57,500 nucleotides of DNA from Chrysomallon squamiferum (taxonomy: Eukaryota; Mollusca; Gastropoda; Neomphalida; Peltospiridae): positions 14,268,106 through 14,325,605 of the forward strand of contig CM022666.1 in NCBI GenBank assembly GCA_012295275.1. Reading direction: 5' to 3'. A program made the translations under genes and the position numbers. The notes under the pieces were generated by a model, which saw only the letters and a list, made by a program, of their open reading frames with translations, ran no database searches and was not told where the DNA came from. Position 1 is the first letter of the stretch; every line of letters begins with the position of its first letter. Below are positions 40,655 through 52,900 of the stretch, one piece after another.

Positions 40655-42519
40655 ACAGGATAAATACAGCAATTAAAGTGACATATAATTTCTGTTCTAG
40701 TATAATCATTACAAACAATGTTGATGGTAAAACTGTTTATGTCTGATTCTTTATTCACATATGTTTTCTCTGTCATTAGTTAAGGAAATGAATAGAGATC
40801 CAAGTTTTATTCACAACAAATTTTTTTAGGCTAAGCATAAATAGTGTCCATTTTGTTTAAAAAAACAAAACAATAATAAATATATAAATTAATAAATTAA
40901 ATAAATAAATAAACTATATATTCCAGGATTCTTGTAAACAAACACATGTTATAGTATTTCTTTAATAGTCAGCATTTCTAAAATGTTTAACATACATAAC
41001 TACCATGACATCGATATCAGAAGAGGCATATATTACATACCAGTATTATGATTATATGTATATGTATATCACACATCAAGAATAACAAATTAATATATTA
41101 TGGTAAGTAAATATTCCCAGCAGAGACTTTGGAATTCATTAACAGGACAAAATTGCTGACGTCCAGGTAAAAGAATAATCAATAGAGGTCATCAAAAATT
41201 AAAATATAATTTCCTTGGTGAAATCCAAACACAAAGATATTTAACACTTTCCAAGATGAAGCAATCTAGTCTGAATGTTCTTACATAGAGCATGAACATG
41301 TTTTCATTAAGTTTGTGTATTGTAGATGTGTTTAATGTATTTGTTATGTAAAAGTGTTTGCAGGTGAGGAGTTTTGTTTATTTATTTAGTTAGTTTGTTT
41401 GTTTGCTTATTTTGATTAATTTCTTTATTTTTTTTTTCTAAATTTTATTTTATTCATTTATTTCATTATTTTATTTTATTTTATTTTATATAATCCAATT
41501 TTTTATTATTTTTTATTTTTTTTTTTTTTTATTTCATTTCATTTTATTTTATTTATATGGTATTAAAGTTTAAGTTATCTATCATTTTGTTCAAAACTGC
41601 ATCGAAATTATTATTTATGTTTTTTTTCCCTAAATGTTTCCTTGAATTTCTGAAAAATAAAACATTCCCTTGAATAAATATTTGTTAATATTTGAACATG
41701 CTGTCTTCATGTTAACACTTGTGTAATTAATTTTAACTTTTTTATTTATTTATTTGTTATTCTTCTTCTTCTTCTTCTCCTAATTATTATTATTATTATT
41801 TTCTTCTTCTTTTTCTTTTTCTTATTTTTTAATGTAAACATGTACATATACTTCAAAATAGGCACACAAATGCACACATTATATATATGCATAAAATAAT
41901 GGATTTTCTGTCAGTTTCGTTATCTATTTTCAGATTAAATCTATGACAAGGAAGAATGGTATCATAAATGGTCTGTGGTGAATTCTGAAATTTGTAAATC
42001 TTAAAGGATTAAAATACATTGCCTGAAGAAAAAAAGCAAAAGTGGAATTGACTGAAAACTGGAACTTTTTCTGTTTAATATCTTCAAGATTTACAATTTT
42101 CTGAAATTCCAGCTGGGAACTGATACTGGGAGATGTTGTAGGCATTAAAAGATAAAACTTGAAAGATTTAAAAAAAAAAGAAGAAAAAAAAAAAGGATAT
42201 TTTGAAAAATCTGACTGTATTTCATCATGCTGGTTATCAGTCTGTATGTCTTAGTTTAGAAATATTTCTCTTCTAGTCAAGTTACAGTTACAGATCATCA
42301 TGGAAATATAATAACCTTTCTGTTCAAAAATTGATGAATCTACTTATCACATATCAAAAATAAAAGTTATGACTCTATAACATTAGAAATGAACACTAGA
42401 AAATAACATTATGACTGTATGACTTTGTAAATTAACATTATGACTGTTTAACGTTGGAAAATGACATTAATACCACATAATACTGAAAAAAAAAAAAAAA
42501 AAAAAAATTCGTCAACAAC

Positions 42520-45263
42520 ATGGATGTGTTTACGCAGACATCATGCAGTCGTTGCACGTCAGCATCGGGACGCACTTTACTGGAAGAGGCTCTGGAGAAA
42601 TTCTCAGACAGACACTCGTCTCAGAATTCAGTCAATCCGATGCAGGTTACAGTCACCCATAGCAAATCATCGTTTGAACCCTCCGAGCTGCTTCCCAAGA
42701 GCAAGACTATGCTGGAACTTGATTCATGGAGTAGCAGAAATGAGAGGTCATCAAAGAGTTCTGGACTGGGCAGTACAGGCAATATGAAGAGGAGCAAGAC
42801 ATCGATTTTGTCAACTCCAGCACGACACTGTGATGCTTGTGCCATGGAGCATATACGAACATGGAGAAAGGCAAGTTTTTAAAGTTGTTCTTATTATATT
42901 GTGTAAATTATTAGTATACTTAAATTATTTCCAAGAATTCTTCTTCTTCTTATTATTCTTATTATTATTATTATTGTTAACATAACATGAAAAATATTCA
43001 AAATGTATCCTGACTTTATATGAATCTTAAGATTCCAAAGCATTGAGAAAAGCAGGTTGGTTAAAGTTTTATAATTTTATGGTGTTAGCAAACAGTCTAA
43101 ATGTACTAAGTGTGTTTCCAAGAATTTGTTTCTTATTCTTATTATTACTAGTTATTAAATAAAACATACATTTCAAAATATTTGGAATATATACAGGTTG
43201 ATATCACTCTGAAGATCCCAAAGAATCCCACGAAATGTTAATGAAATTATTCAAGCCTGTACAATAATATACACTAATTACAGCGTCTTTGAAAGTTGTT
43301 ATTGACTAAAATATAAATTATCACTTCTCTGAAAGGTTCAGTGACAATGTAACATACACATCATTTTATTCTACATTGATTCTGTATTATTTTATCTATG
43401 AGGCTTAACTTCAAACAGGCTCATTCTTGAAAAATATACAAATTACAATAATTTTATTGTTTTTCTTTACATCTCATTCTGTTGTTATTTTTGTTTTTTT
43501 TTTTTAAATTTTGCTCAGGCTCATTCTGGGACATGTCTGAGTGATTCAAATCTCATGATTCAGCAATTGCCCTGTGACCTGCACGCCAGTGAATCAGAAC
43601 AATGTTTACGTCCTACAACAGCTACAATGTTTACTGGAGATGTACATGTAAGTCTCTTCATGATTTGTTACACCACCTCACTGAATGTTTGACAACGTTA
43701 ATATGTTTTATAAAATACTTTACTGAACATATGGACTATTACTCTTTTTTATTTATTTATTTTTATTTTAATATTTTATTATTAATTATTTTTTTTTTTG
43801 TTGTTGTTGTTGTTGTTGTTATAGTACACGACTACTGGAACAATTTACAGAAAAAGATCAATTAAATACAACTTTACACAGACAGGCTAGAATGTACCAT
43901 GGCCTTTGATAATCCAGTTGTAGAGAATTAGCAGTAACAGGAACAAAAAATCTGTGTGTGTGTATATATATATATATAATAATATATGTATATACTGAAA
44001 CGAATTTCCCAAGAACACAGATTTTTCAAGCCACTATTGTATTACCAAAGACTAGCTGTTTAAAGAGGACAGAAAAAGTCTGAGGAGCAAGCTAGGATTG
44101 ATCCTGAGTTCTGCCATGTGCCATATCTATGATCTAACCAGTTAGTTACACCCTGCTGTAAATTCACATTTCTATGTTAAAATGAACCTGTAACCAGGGC
44201 TGATGTCTTACAAAATAATGATGCATAAGCCCTTAATCCAGGTGCAGCCTAAGAAGGAGTGGCATATCTAAGGCATAGCAAATAAGGCACATGCCATGCT
44301 GCCACTTAAGGGGGGGGAGAGGGCACCACTGAACATTTTCTGGTATTTTTTAGCTGATTTTATGGTAAAGTATCTCGAAAGATGGTGTATTGGACAGGGT
44401 GCTTGTCATAGGAGATATTTTTTATTTTTGCCCAGAAGGGACTTTATTCCACATTGCTTGAAACTTTTAATCAAATCTAAAATGCTGTTAAACTGTTTTT
44501 ATAAGAATGTGTGGACGATCTCTCATAGAACAAACCCACTGAAGATGTTTAACAAGAAAAAAGTTTTAAAATATCTGGTATTTGCTGTCTGTACGGTGAT
44601 GACAATATAACATACAGAATGGATCTGTTATTCTAAAATTTCCTACAGCAACGTAATATAAAAACACCTGTCAGTCTGTTTTATGATGACATTACTGATG
44701 CAGATGCAAAAACAGAAAATGGCTGCCTTTGAAACATTTTTTTTTTTTTTTAATTTTTAAAGTTTTATTTTTATGGTTATACTTTACTATGCATGTAGGT
44801 GGTTCACCCAAAATAATAAAATAATAACTTTTAAGTATAAAGAATTTTGTTAGCTAATATATTCATATCACCTTAACTTCCCTTTTAAACTGTTTAATTA
44901 ATTTTTTAAATTATTTTAATGTCTATTTTTTAAAATTATTTTTACAACAGGGGCCTCCAGTTTTTATGGTAAAAGACAGACCACAAACAGCCTCCAGTCA
45001 GCATGAAGTATTCCTTCCTCTAGCAACAGTTCCGAAGAAAGGAATGATAAAACTGACATCCCTGGAGTATGAGCACATACTGCCAGACGAACAGACACAC
45101 CGCAGAGAAAAACGTAATGTAGCAATATTTTGATAAACCAAGACAAACTGTTACTAGTTACCAGAAGAAAATAAAATAATTCATTATTAAGATGATTAAA
45201 ATTAAGAATTAGATAAATAAATAAATAAATAAATAATAAATAAGTGTACAAATAAAATAAATA

Positions 45264-45302
<39 letters not shown>

Positions 45303-46341
45303 ACATAAATAGTTAAGTAAATATGTAAAGGAGAAAGTAGACAGGAAAACAAATAAATAAGTAAGTAAATAAATAAAGGGATAAATAAATGAATAAATAA
45401 ATAAATAAATAAATAAGCTGATAAATTTATCACACTAATTTACTGTTTTTAACACTTCTATGGAATAACACGAATACAAGAAATGAAAACAACAACAATC
45501 TGATTTTTGTTTTCAATTTAGTTTAATACAAGTGTTAGGCGTAATAAATATAATTGGATAATTACAAAAATAAACACATCATCTGCCAATTCTTTTTGTT
45601 TAATAATTAGGGAATATGAACAGAATTTATACATGATAAATTAATTTCATCTGGCTACCATGCCAGATCCAGACATTATTTAAAAAACCACCATGAAGTA
45701 CTAACAGTAGAATAAACATCTCAAAAGTAAATAAAAATTACTCATTTATTTATTTTACATTTTTAATTTATCTTTTATAATACTACAATATAATATATTT
45801 TCTTCCTTTACTTTTCATTTTTTTAATTCTAAATACACACACACACATTTTTTTATTTATCATTTTATTTTTGCTATAATGTTTTGTCAGTTTTACTTTA
45901 TTTTATTTTGTATTATTTATTTTTTCTTTGTTTATATTTTTTTGTTGATTACTCGACCCAAAAGCAACAGACATGAAGCATTATGGGAGTAAAATACCAC
46001 AGCCTTCATTAATCTATAAGTTAAAGAATTTATTGTTAAAAATAATAATAATCAATAAATGAGTCCAAGAATATACAAGTTTGTGATTAATAATGTACAT
46101 TCAGCTCTATGGAATATCCTCATTGCAAATGAAAGATTCTCACAGTGATGTTAAACTTCACACTCACTCATTCTATTACTATGAAATCTCATTTGCTGCA
46201 TCCCTTTCATTAATCAGTTAATTCATTAGAGATTGTAGCCCATGATGTTATATAAATAAGTAGTACATGTATTTCAGACACTGGGGCCTTTCATTAATCA
46301 GTTAATTTACTAGTGCATGCAATCTTTGTTGTAAGTAAATT

Positions 46342-46372
<31 letters not shown>

Positions 46373-46868
46373 TATTAGATGTTTTTCAATATTTGGCCCT
46401 TTTATTAATGACAGTAAATTCAAATTTGCAGTTTGTGACATCACATAAGTAAGTAAATAAATATCGTAGAATATTTCAGAGGTTGTTTCTTTCATTAATC
46501 ACTTTATTTATTAAATATTGGCGTCAGTGACATCACATAAGTAAGTAAATAAATACTGTACATATTTCAGGGATTGGTAGTTTTATTAATCAGTTAATTT
46601 ATTTCAGTTTGAAGTCACCTAAGTAAGTAAATGTCAACTCCTATTTCAGGGGTTGGTTCACAAAAACGTTCATTGCAGCAGAGAAAAAGTCTGATCTCGA
46701 GAAAAGACATTCTCGACCAGGTCCGTATCGGAACTCTTCGACTGGAGGAGGAAGAAAGACGCAAAGCCATGGAGTTCAATTTCAATAAAACTGTACAAGA
46801 CTACACTTTTGGCGATTTACAGGAGACTGTCATAAAATATGCAAATGTGAGTATTTGGTTTATATATA

Positions 46869-46903
<35 letters not shown>

Positions 46904-49317
46904 CCTTTTAATATAAATTCAGAATATAGTTAAGTATTCAAATATTAAATTTTTTTTTTTTTTTTTTTTAATTAATTAAAATGAGGAACCTTTTAAGTAC
47001 ACAAATTTGAACATTCTAATTTATATTAGTATTATGTTATTAATAAGTAAAAGAAACAGTTATTAAGATTTAAGTTTATTAATATTTTGTATTGTGTTTA
47101 ACAAGAACTCATTATATGCACACAAACACAGGTTTAAATTATTAAATTACAAGCAAGCTACTATTAAGTATGTAAATATGAGCATTCTCTTTTATTAAAC
47201 CTTTATTATTTTCACCCACCAGCTTTAAAAACTAAAAGCAACAGAAACTAAATATAATAATAAAAACAAAATAGAAGTTTTTAGGAATATAAGTGTGAGA
47301 TTTCTAAATGCATCAGAAACTTGAAACAATTAACTTAGTATGGATTAGTGAAAATTTAATGATGTTAGGATGATGTTGTCCCATTTTCTTATGATTTTTA
47401 AACGATATAGTATGAGAAAGAAAACCTGATTCCATTTCACCAGTGAGTTACTATTGCACAATAGTAATAAAGAATATTTTAGTAATAAATGCACCTCTCC
47501 ATAGAAAGCACATAAAAGTCTTTGATATATACCAGTTCTGGAGCACTGGATGAAACTGGATTAATTAAGAAGATAATACTGATCTTATAATCCTTCACGC
47601 CTCTTGCAGAGATAAGAGTTATTGTTATAAACAGCCAGTACACCTTAATTTATGATGTAGATTTATAATCATTATTTTAGTAAATGTCCAGTTCATAAAT
47701 AATCCTTTATATCTATACATCTATCGTTATATATATATATATATATATATAGACAGACAGACAACAGACAGACACTGGCAATAGTACAGTTGTTACATTA
47801 TTTTCAGTTTGCATTTGTGTTCTGTAAACTTTATTTTTTGCTTTTTTTAATTATTATTTTAATTTTTTTATAATGTTACCTCTTTAATGACAACTTTGTA
47901 ACATTATTTATAGCTCTTAAGTAGAAATGTTTGTTTTTTTGGTTAAATGCAACTGTGGAGATCTCTAGTATGTGGGAATGTTACTTTTTTTCTCAGTAGT
48001 TAATGATGCTATTCAGCAGAATGATATCTTTGAGTACAGGATGAATATCCAGTTGGTCACATACCCACAAAACATTTTTACCAGTTTTCATCATTGTTTT
48101 CCGAAGCATGTCTCTGCACATAGCTTCCAGTGACAAAATCTCTTCATCTTTTGATAAATATTTCTTAAAAGGAAAAATTCCCGATCCGGCCTGTATATCT
48201 TCACATATGCAAGCAGACATTTTTTTCAGGATAGTAGAGTAAGAGGTGGTGTCAATATTCGATTCGTTTAAATGCAGTTCACCCCAGCTATTCACGGGCA
48301 GATAATTCCCATGAGCTGATATGACGAGGGAAGTAACTCTTGCATCCAGTTCGGGGTTGCCAGATTTGGCATGAACTAGTTTAATAAATGCGTCTTCCAC
48401 CACTGTTTGGTCATTGCCGTACGTTGTCTTTGCCCCTTGTTTCAGCAGAGCCAACACTATAGCAAACCTGCTCCCATTAACAGCTGTACACAAAGGAGTT
48501 CTTCCCTTTTTGTCAGTGACATCAATGTCTACACCTGCCTCGATGAGGTAATTCAGCAGTTTCTTCTGTCCATAGCTTGCTGCAACATGCAGTGGCGACA
48601 AACCGAATTCATCTTGGATGCTTGGGTCACAACCGGCTTCAAGAATGGCATAGGCTGCTGTCCTCTTGTTGTAAATGATAGCCTTGAGAAGTGGGGTTCG
48701 GCCCCAGTTGTCCTGAGCATCTAGAGACCTTTTGTTGTGTGTCAGAGATTCCAAACAGTTGTTGGAACCAGTTTTGGCTGCAAGATGCAGGGGGATTTCT
48801 CCAGAACCATCTTGTGTGAGAGGGCTGCAGCCGATGGAAAGAAGAAAGTTAACGCACTTGTAGCAGTTGTTGAGTGCAGCAACGTGTAAGAGTGTCGTGT
48901 TGGTGCGAGGACATTTAAGGTCGGCGATGCCCTTCTTGGTGTTGTAGTGATACCAGCGCAGACACACAACGTCGTCCCGTGAAGCCGCTAAAAAAACTGT
49001 GTGACTAATGTCAGTCTTTGTGTTTTCACTATTGAAAACTTTGATGACTTTACTGCCACTGTTTGATAGAGCTGAGAGTACAAGACCCATAGTGGAACTA
49101 TTCCAGATTATCTGAAAGTACAAACAGTTTACACCCAAATACTGTGTGTGTCATAACTTCATGCAGCAGATTTTAACCTGGACTAAGAGATTTGAAAAAA
49201 ACAACAAAAATACTTCATATTTAATTATTAGCTGCCAGATAAACCTGATAATGTAGTTAACTAAATGGAGTATTTAAATTTATAAATTACAGCCAAACGC
49301 CTGGATAATAGATAATA

Positions 49318-49360
<43 letters not shown>

Positions 49361-49909
49361 TATTTATTATTATTATTATTATTTTTTTAAATTATAAAAT
49401 GGTTAATATTTGAAATATTACATGTCTGCAAGAATCAACATATTTTATAATATAATTCCCCCTCTTCCAAAAAAATTAACTCTACTGACATTTTTAATAT
49501 TTGTTAAATTCAACCTTCCTATCACATATGGAATAAACAAACAAAAAACCACATTTTTAATACCAAATGCAAACTAATGTAAAGTGTGCATACTTTGTCG
49601 TTAGTTGTCAAACAATTTTTTAAACAGCGATTACAGAGAAACCCACACCTGTTTCAATATGCACAACCTTTAAGTATTTAGCAGTAAGTGACCACTTACG
49701 TAAACCTTCTCAGTGAGTAACACATATCAAGACTTTTATCAAAACATTACTGTCTTCAGTGCATTCAGAACATAAATCAGTCATCCAGTATGTTTCCTGT
49801 GAAATACATTAACTTTGTATTGTATTTTCAGGATATTGGAAGAAAATCTGCTCTTTCCAGGAAACAGTTACAATTATCAGCCAATAACATGCATTTATAT
49901 CAGGAATAA
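42520..49909 (+). CDS. Five-exon gene, unrecognised 305-aa protein
   Basis: I do not recognise this protein. Exons: 42520-42870, 43519-43647, 44951-45113, 46650-46846 and 49832-49909; 918 nt give 305 codons plus TAA. An in-frame TGA at 42484 precedes the ATG. Intron 1 has a GC donor (AAG then GCAAGT); the other introns are GT-AG. The N-terminal 117 residues are Ser-rich, with CxxC pairs at C9/C12 and C104/C107 that might bind zinc. The C-terminal 100 residues are highly charged and probably helical (for example LRLEEEERRKAMEFNFNK). No signal peptide or membrane segment is visible, so a cytoplasmic or nuclear adaptor is likely, but the function is unknown. The last intron contains an ASB-type gene on the opposite strand. 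The AATAAA hexamer at 49905-49910 overlaps the stop codon; another lies at 50401. Confidence 0.65.
44020..44156 (-). mobile_element. tRNA-derived SINE, minus orientation
   Basis: Read on the minus strand from 44156, the sequence starts GCAGGGTGTAACTAACTGGT (A box) and reaches the B-box-like GGATCAATCCTAGC at 44104-44091. The tRNA-like head is therefore 66 bp. The body runs on to roughly 44020 or further and ends towards a TA/GT repeat near 43.96-43.98 kb. It lies in intron 2 of the 305-aa gene. Confidence 0.45.
45269..45298. repeat. (TA)n within an AAAT-rich block
   Basis: A TA run flanked by (AAAT)n blocks (45.21-45.27 and 45.34-45.42 kb), just downstream of the third exon of the plus-strand gene. 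Confidence 0.85.
46186..46660 (+). repeat. Tandem copies of a splice-acceptor region before exon 4
   Basis: Four to five degenerate units of about 80-100 bp. Each begins (T)TTCATTAATCAGTTAATTTA and ends in ATTTCAG followed by a purine-rich stretch. ATTTCAG ends at 46277, 46479, 46570 and 46649; the last is the real acceptor, followed by exon start GGGTTGGTTC. The copy before it is followed by GGATTGGTAG and the one before that by AGGTTGTTTC, so the exon edge was copied too. A poly-A insertion (about 46345-46371) stretches one unit. TAAGTAAGTAAATA units add donor-like GTAAGT strings. Confidence 0.7.
47727..47752. repeat. (TA)n microsatellite
   Basis: About 12 TA units followed by GACA units, in the last intron of the 305-aa gene, 240 bp past the stop codon of the nested ASB-type gene. 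Confidence 0.85.
47993..49090 (-). CDS. Ankyrin-repeat and SOCS-box protein (ASB-type)
   Basis: A 365-residue protein encoded in one exon. ASB proteins bind substrates through ankyrin repeats and recruit Elongin B/C and Cullin-5 through the SOCS box. Five repeats are clear at about residues 62-226, with helix cores such as TLLHVAALNNCYKCVNFLL, IPLHLAAKTGS, TPLLKAIIYNK, SPLHVAASYGQ and TPLCTAVNGSR; a weaker one may precede them (TVFLAASRDD). The C-terminal SOCS box (about 320-360) has a BC box SLEAMCRDML (S-L-x3-C-x3-L) and a Cullin-box-like LDIHPVLKDIILL, loosely matching LPxPxxLxxYL. An in-frame upstream ATG at 49136-49138 is probably intronic, because an acceptor (TACTTTCAG) falls between it and the ATG at 49090; the later start MGLVLSAL is chosen. 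It begins Gly-x-x-x-Ser, a possible N-myristoylation signal. A non-coding first exon upstream is likely. The gene lies wholly within the last intron of the plus-strand gene. Confidence 0.85.
   Translation of the reverse strand: MGLVLSALSNSGSKVIKVFNSENTKTDISHTVFLAASRDDVVCLRWYHYNTKKGIADLKCPRTNTTLLHVAALNNCYKCVNFLLSIGCSPLTQDGSGEIPLHLAAKTGSNNCLESLTHNKRSLDAQDNWGRTPLLKAIIYNKRTAAYAILEAGCDPSIQDEFGLSPLHVAASYGQKKLLNYLIEAGVDIDVTDKKGRTPLCTAVNGSRFAIVLALLKQGAKTTYGNDQTVVEDAFIKLVHAKSGNPELDARVTSLVISAHGNYLPVNSWGELHLNESNIDTTSYSTILKKMSACICEDIQAGSGIFPFKKYLSKDEEILSLEAMCRDMLRKTMMKTGKNVLWVCDQLDIHPVLKDIILLNSIINY
49318..49384. repeat. (TTA)n microsatellite
   Basis: About 20 TTA units with one TTTA interruption, upstream of the ASB-type gene in the same host intron. 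Confidence 0.9.
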
Positions 49910-52900
49910 AATTCATGAAGCAGAAAGCAGAGAATGGGTGAAGAAAATAAGGACTGAAAGAGATCAACAGTGGAAATGTTAATCATCATTACTACTGCCT
50001 GCTGCCAAGTTTATGATGTGATTTTCTTGTAAACAGACCCACTGACACACCCAATATGTATTACAATTCTGATTGTTCTGCAAATTATATGTATATCTAT
50101 ATATATATATATATATATATAAGTGTATATATTTTTTGTTCAAAGTGTGTGAGATGTGAGAAACAGACAGGCAGAAGAGTGAGAGAAAGAGACAGATATA
50201 TAAAAACAGAAATACAAAGAACAATAGACCATTGGTTTGTATGTTTAATTCTGAATACTGTTCAGAAAGCAAATGACTGTTAGCATAAAATTAAGTTTTT
50301 TATATTTACTAAGTCACTGTAGGTGAGATGCATACAGATATGATGATCATCAGACTAGTACTAACAGAATCTGTGAAATATGGGTAATATCATAGTTTTA
50401 AATAAACATGCTTAGGTAAACATACAAATACATATATTCTTTTACTTTTTTCTATATGTATAATTAATGTTGACATCTGAATGACAAGTTCCATTGTTAT
50501 AATAGAAAACATCACTATGTGACAACAAACACACTGAATTGTAATATGACTGTTGTTATTTAAATTTAGTTTTTCTTCAAAACTCTTTCTAATCTATCTA
50601 TCTAAAGTTTAAACTTTATGTGATGATGCCTGAAAGGTTATCAGTATTACATATTTATTTATTTATTTACAAGATTTATAATAACAACAAGAACAATAAT
50701 AATAACAGTAACAACAATTTTCACTTTTACCTTTGATTTTGTTGGACAAAGATTTATTTTCTGTCCATATTAAATTTATACTGCTGAGCCAAATCTACCA
50801 TCTGTAGGTGTTTCAATGACTTCTTTATTTTTCAAACTACCTGTAAGCCTGGATACAAAGGGTAGGTAACTTGTTTTGTACTTGATTTGTAAAATTATCT
50901 ACAAATTAAATAATATACATGTATGTCTGTTTTCAAAAATTAACAAAACAATAAAAAAATGTTTTTTTAAAATTAAAAAAAAAAAAAATATATATATATA
51001 TATATAAAAAAATCCAAGAAAATATCGACAAATAATTTAATGCTACTTGAATATACAAAAATAAATGGTAACAATAACAGTTATTTAAACCTATCCTGTT
51101 ACAAAACATATGTTTTCTTCTGATATGGCAACATATAATTTCACTGGATGGTAAATATTTGTTCACATATATTTTATTAGATATATAGATGTTAGGATAC
51201 ATATGTGATATGAAAGATATAATGTCATGATCAATATGTGTGTCCCACAAAAAAATAATAATTAAAAAATCGTAGTTTATCACATCAATGTTTCTTAAGC
51301 GTTTAACAATTATTTGTCATTCCACATCCTGTTAAAAACCGATTTAACTTTTTTTTACTTTATCTCTTCTTATTGTGTTTGTTCATCATACAAAGATAAC
51401 TTAACACACATACTCACACACAAACACACAAACTGAAATATCTATATTTATATAATATCAAAGCAGTAAAACATATTATTTTAATGTTTAGTATGGGAGT
51501 TGCTGAAATGTGTATATGTGAGTGTGTGTGTTTGTATTTGCTGTGAATAATGTGTTTTCACCATACTTCACATCTGTGACATTAGATGGTAGTAAACAAC
51601 TCAGATTAATGTAATAAAACCCTTTCCCTGCTTTAATTAAGAATATTTCCCAACTAAATCAGTAAAACTAGTAGTTGCAGTAACTCCCTACAGATGGCAG
51701 CACATACTGGGCTGAAATGATGATTGGGGTGTGTCTTAGGGTGTGTCCACTTCTAAAAGCATAACAAGAAGTTTTCATAAGACAGTGGGGTGAACCTGTT
51801 TGCCACAGTAATCAAATTTTGAATGGATATATCCACTTATTTTATGAAAAAAAGGGTTAAAATATTATAACACAATCATCCTATATACAAATACCTATAT
51901 CAATTCAGCAATTCTTTATCAACATTAAAATAGTATATTTTACTTAAATGGTGTTTTATTAATAAATAAATATCATGATTACAGATGTACACCTTAGGGT
52001 ATTCAAGAACCCTTTGTTTTAAAAGATTTTTATATTATCAGTTATTCCACATCAAAAATGGTCTACTGACAATTCAGCAACATATTTGTTAGCAACTAAC
52101 AATAAACCTTCCATGTGAAGTATGCACTGCTAGACACTTAAACAAATAATATATGTAAATTTAAATGATAAAATGAAATAAATGAGTATAAATGGTGCAT
52201 GTCTATTAGACCCAGCTGCATCAATGAAATGAGATTACTAATTAATTATTAATTTTAAATTACTGCTCGTAAGTTTGTCCACTTTAACAGAGATTCCAGA
52301 TTCCTTGTGTGCTCTGATTATTGATTGTGTAGCTGTATGTAGGTAGATGTTGTATAATTAACACTTAATTTCATATTTGTTTAGTTTCATTATTCTTGTT
52401 TTCTTAATTTAAAATGACAGTTTGGTGCTAACTTACTTTATAATATTAATATTGTGCTGTTTGTGTTTTATTCATTAATGTAAGAATTTTTGTTTGACTG
52501 TTAATAATACTCCTTTATTTTATTTTTTTTTATGTTTTTTTTGTTTTTTTTTAACTTTTTTATTTTATTATATATTTTTTTTTGTTTTGTTTCATGTTAA
52601 AGAGAAATGGTAATCAATGTTATTTTTTTGTTATGTGGTTTTGTACTGTAGGAAAGGTTAAGATTTTGCTCAACAAAGTGTTGTATGAATATCATGTGAT
52701 AGTTTTAATTTATTATAATAAAAACAAAATTTGATATGTAACAAGTGCTTGTTGTTCTTTTTCAATGTATTATGATCAGCTTATATACATATCATGTTTA
52801 ATGATTTCTCATACATTTTGTTATCTTTTTATTTTATTTATTTATTTTTTTTTTTGTTTTTGTTTTGTTTTTTGTTTTATTTTAAACCTGATAAGATTAT

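Larger units (their letters stand above)
36542..42519. other. Intergenic region between the VPS9 gene and the 305-aa gene
   Basis: The two flanking genes are divergent, so promoters of both are expected here. The first 180 bp upstream of 36541 are less AT-rich and include TGCGCAT (an NRF1-like half site, about 36620) and several CpG. The rest holds (TTA)n and (AAT)n at 36.86-37.08 kb, A-rich DNA at 37.33-37.40 kb, (TTA)n at 37.66-37.72 kb, triplet DNA at 38.0-38.2 kb, a SINE-like element, a roughly 80-bp minisatellite, (TC)n at 40.62-40.65 kb and T-rich blocks at 41.4-41.9 kb. No coding exon is supported. Confidence 0.6.

Noticed and set aside
42621-42845. 74-codon minus-strand open frame
   Set aside because: Shadow of the first exon of the 305-aa gene.
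44296-44610. 104-codon plus-strand open frame
   Set aside because: Within an intron of the 305-aa gene, no splice support, no recognisable motif; possibly a decayed repeat.
46186-46660. CRISPR-like or satellite reading of the regularly spaced repeats
   Set aside because: Units are degenerate, few and eukaryotic intronic; better explained by tandem duplication of a splice-acceptor region.
48407-48969. Open frames antisense to or overlapping the ASB exon
   Set aside because: Shadows of the ankyrin-coding frame, which alone shows family motifs.
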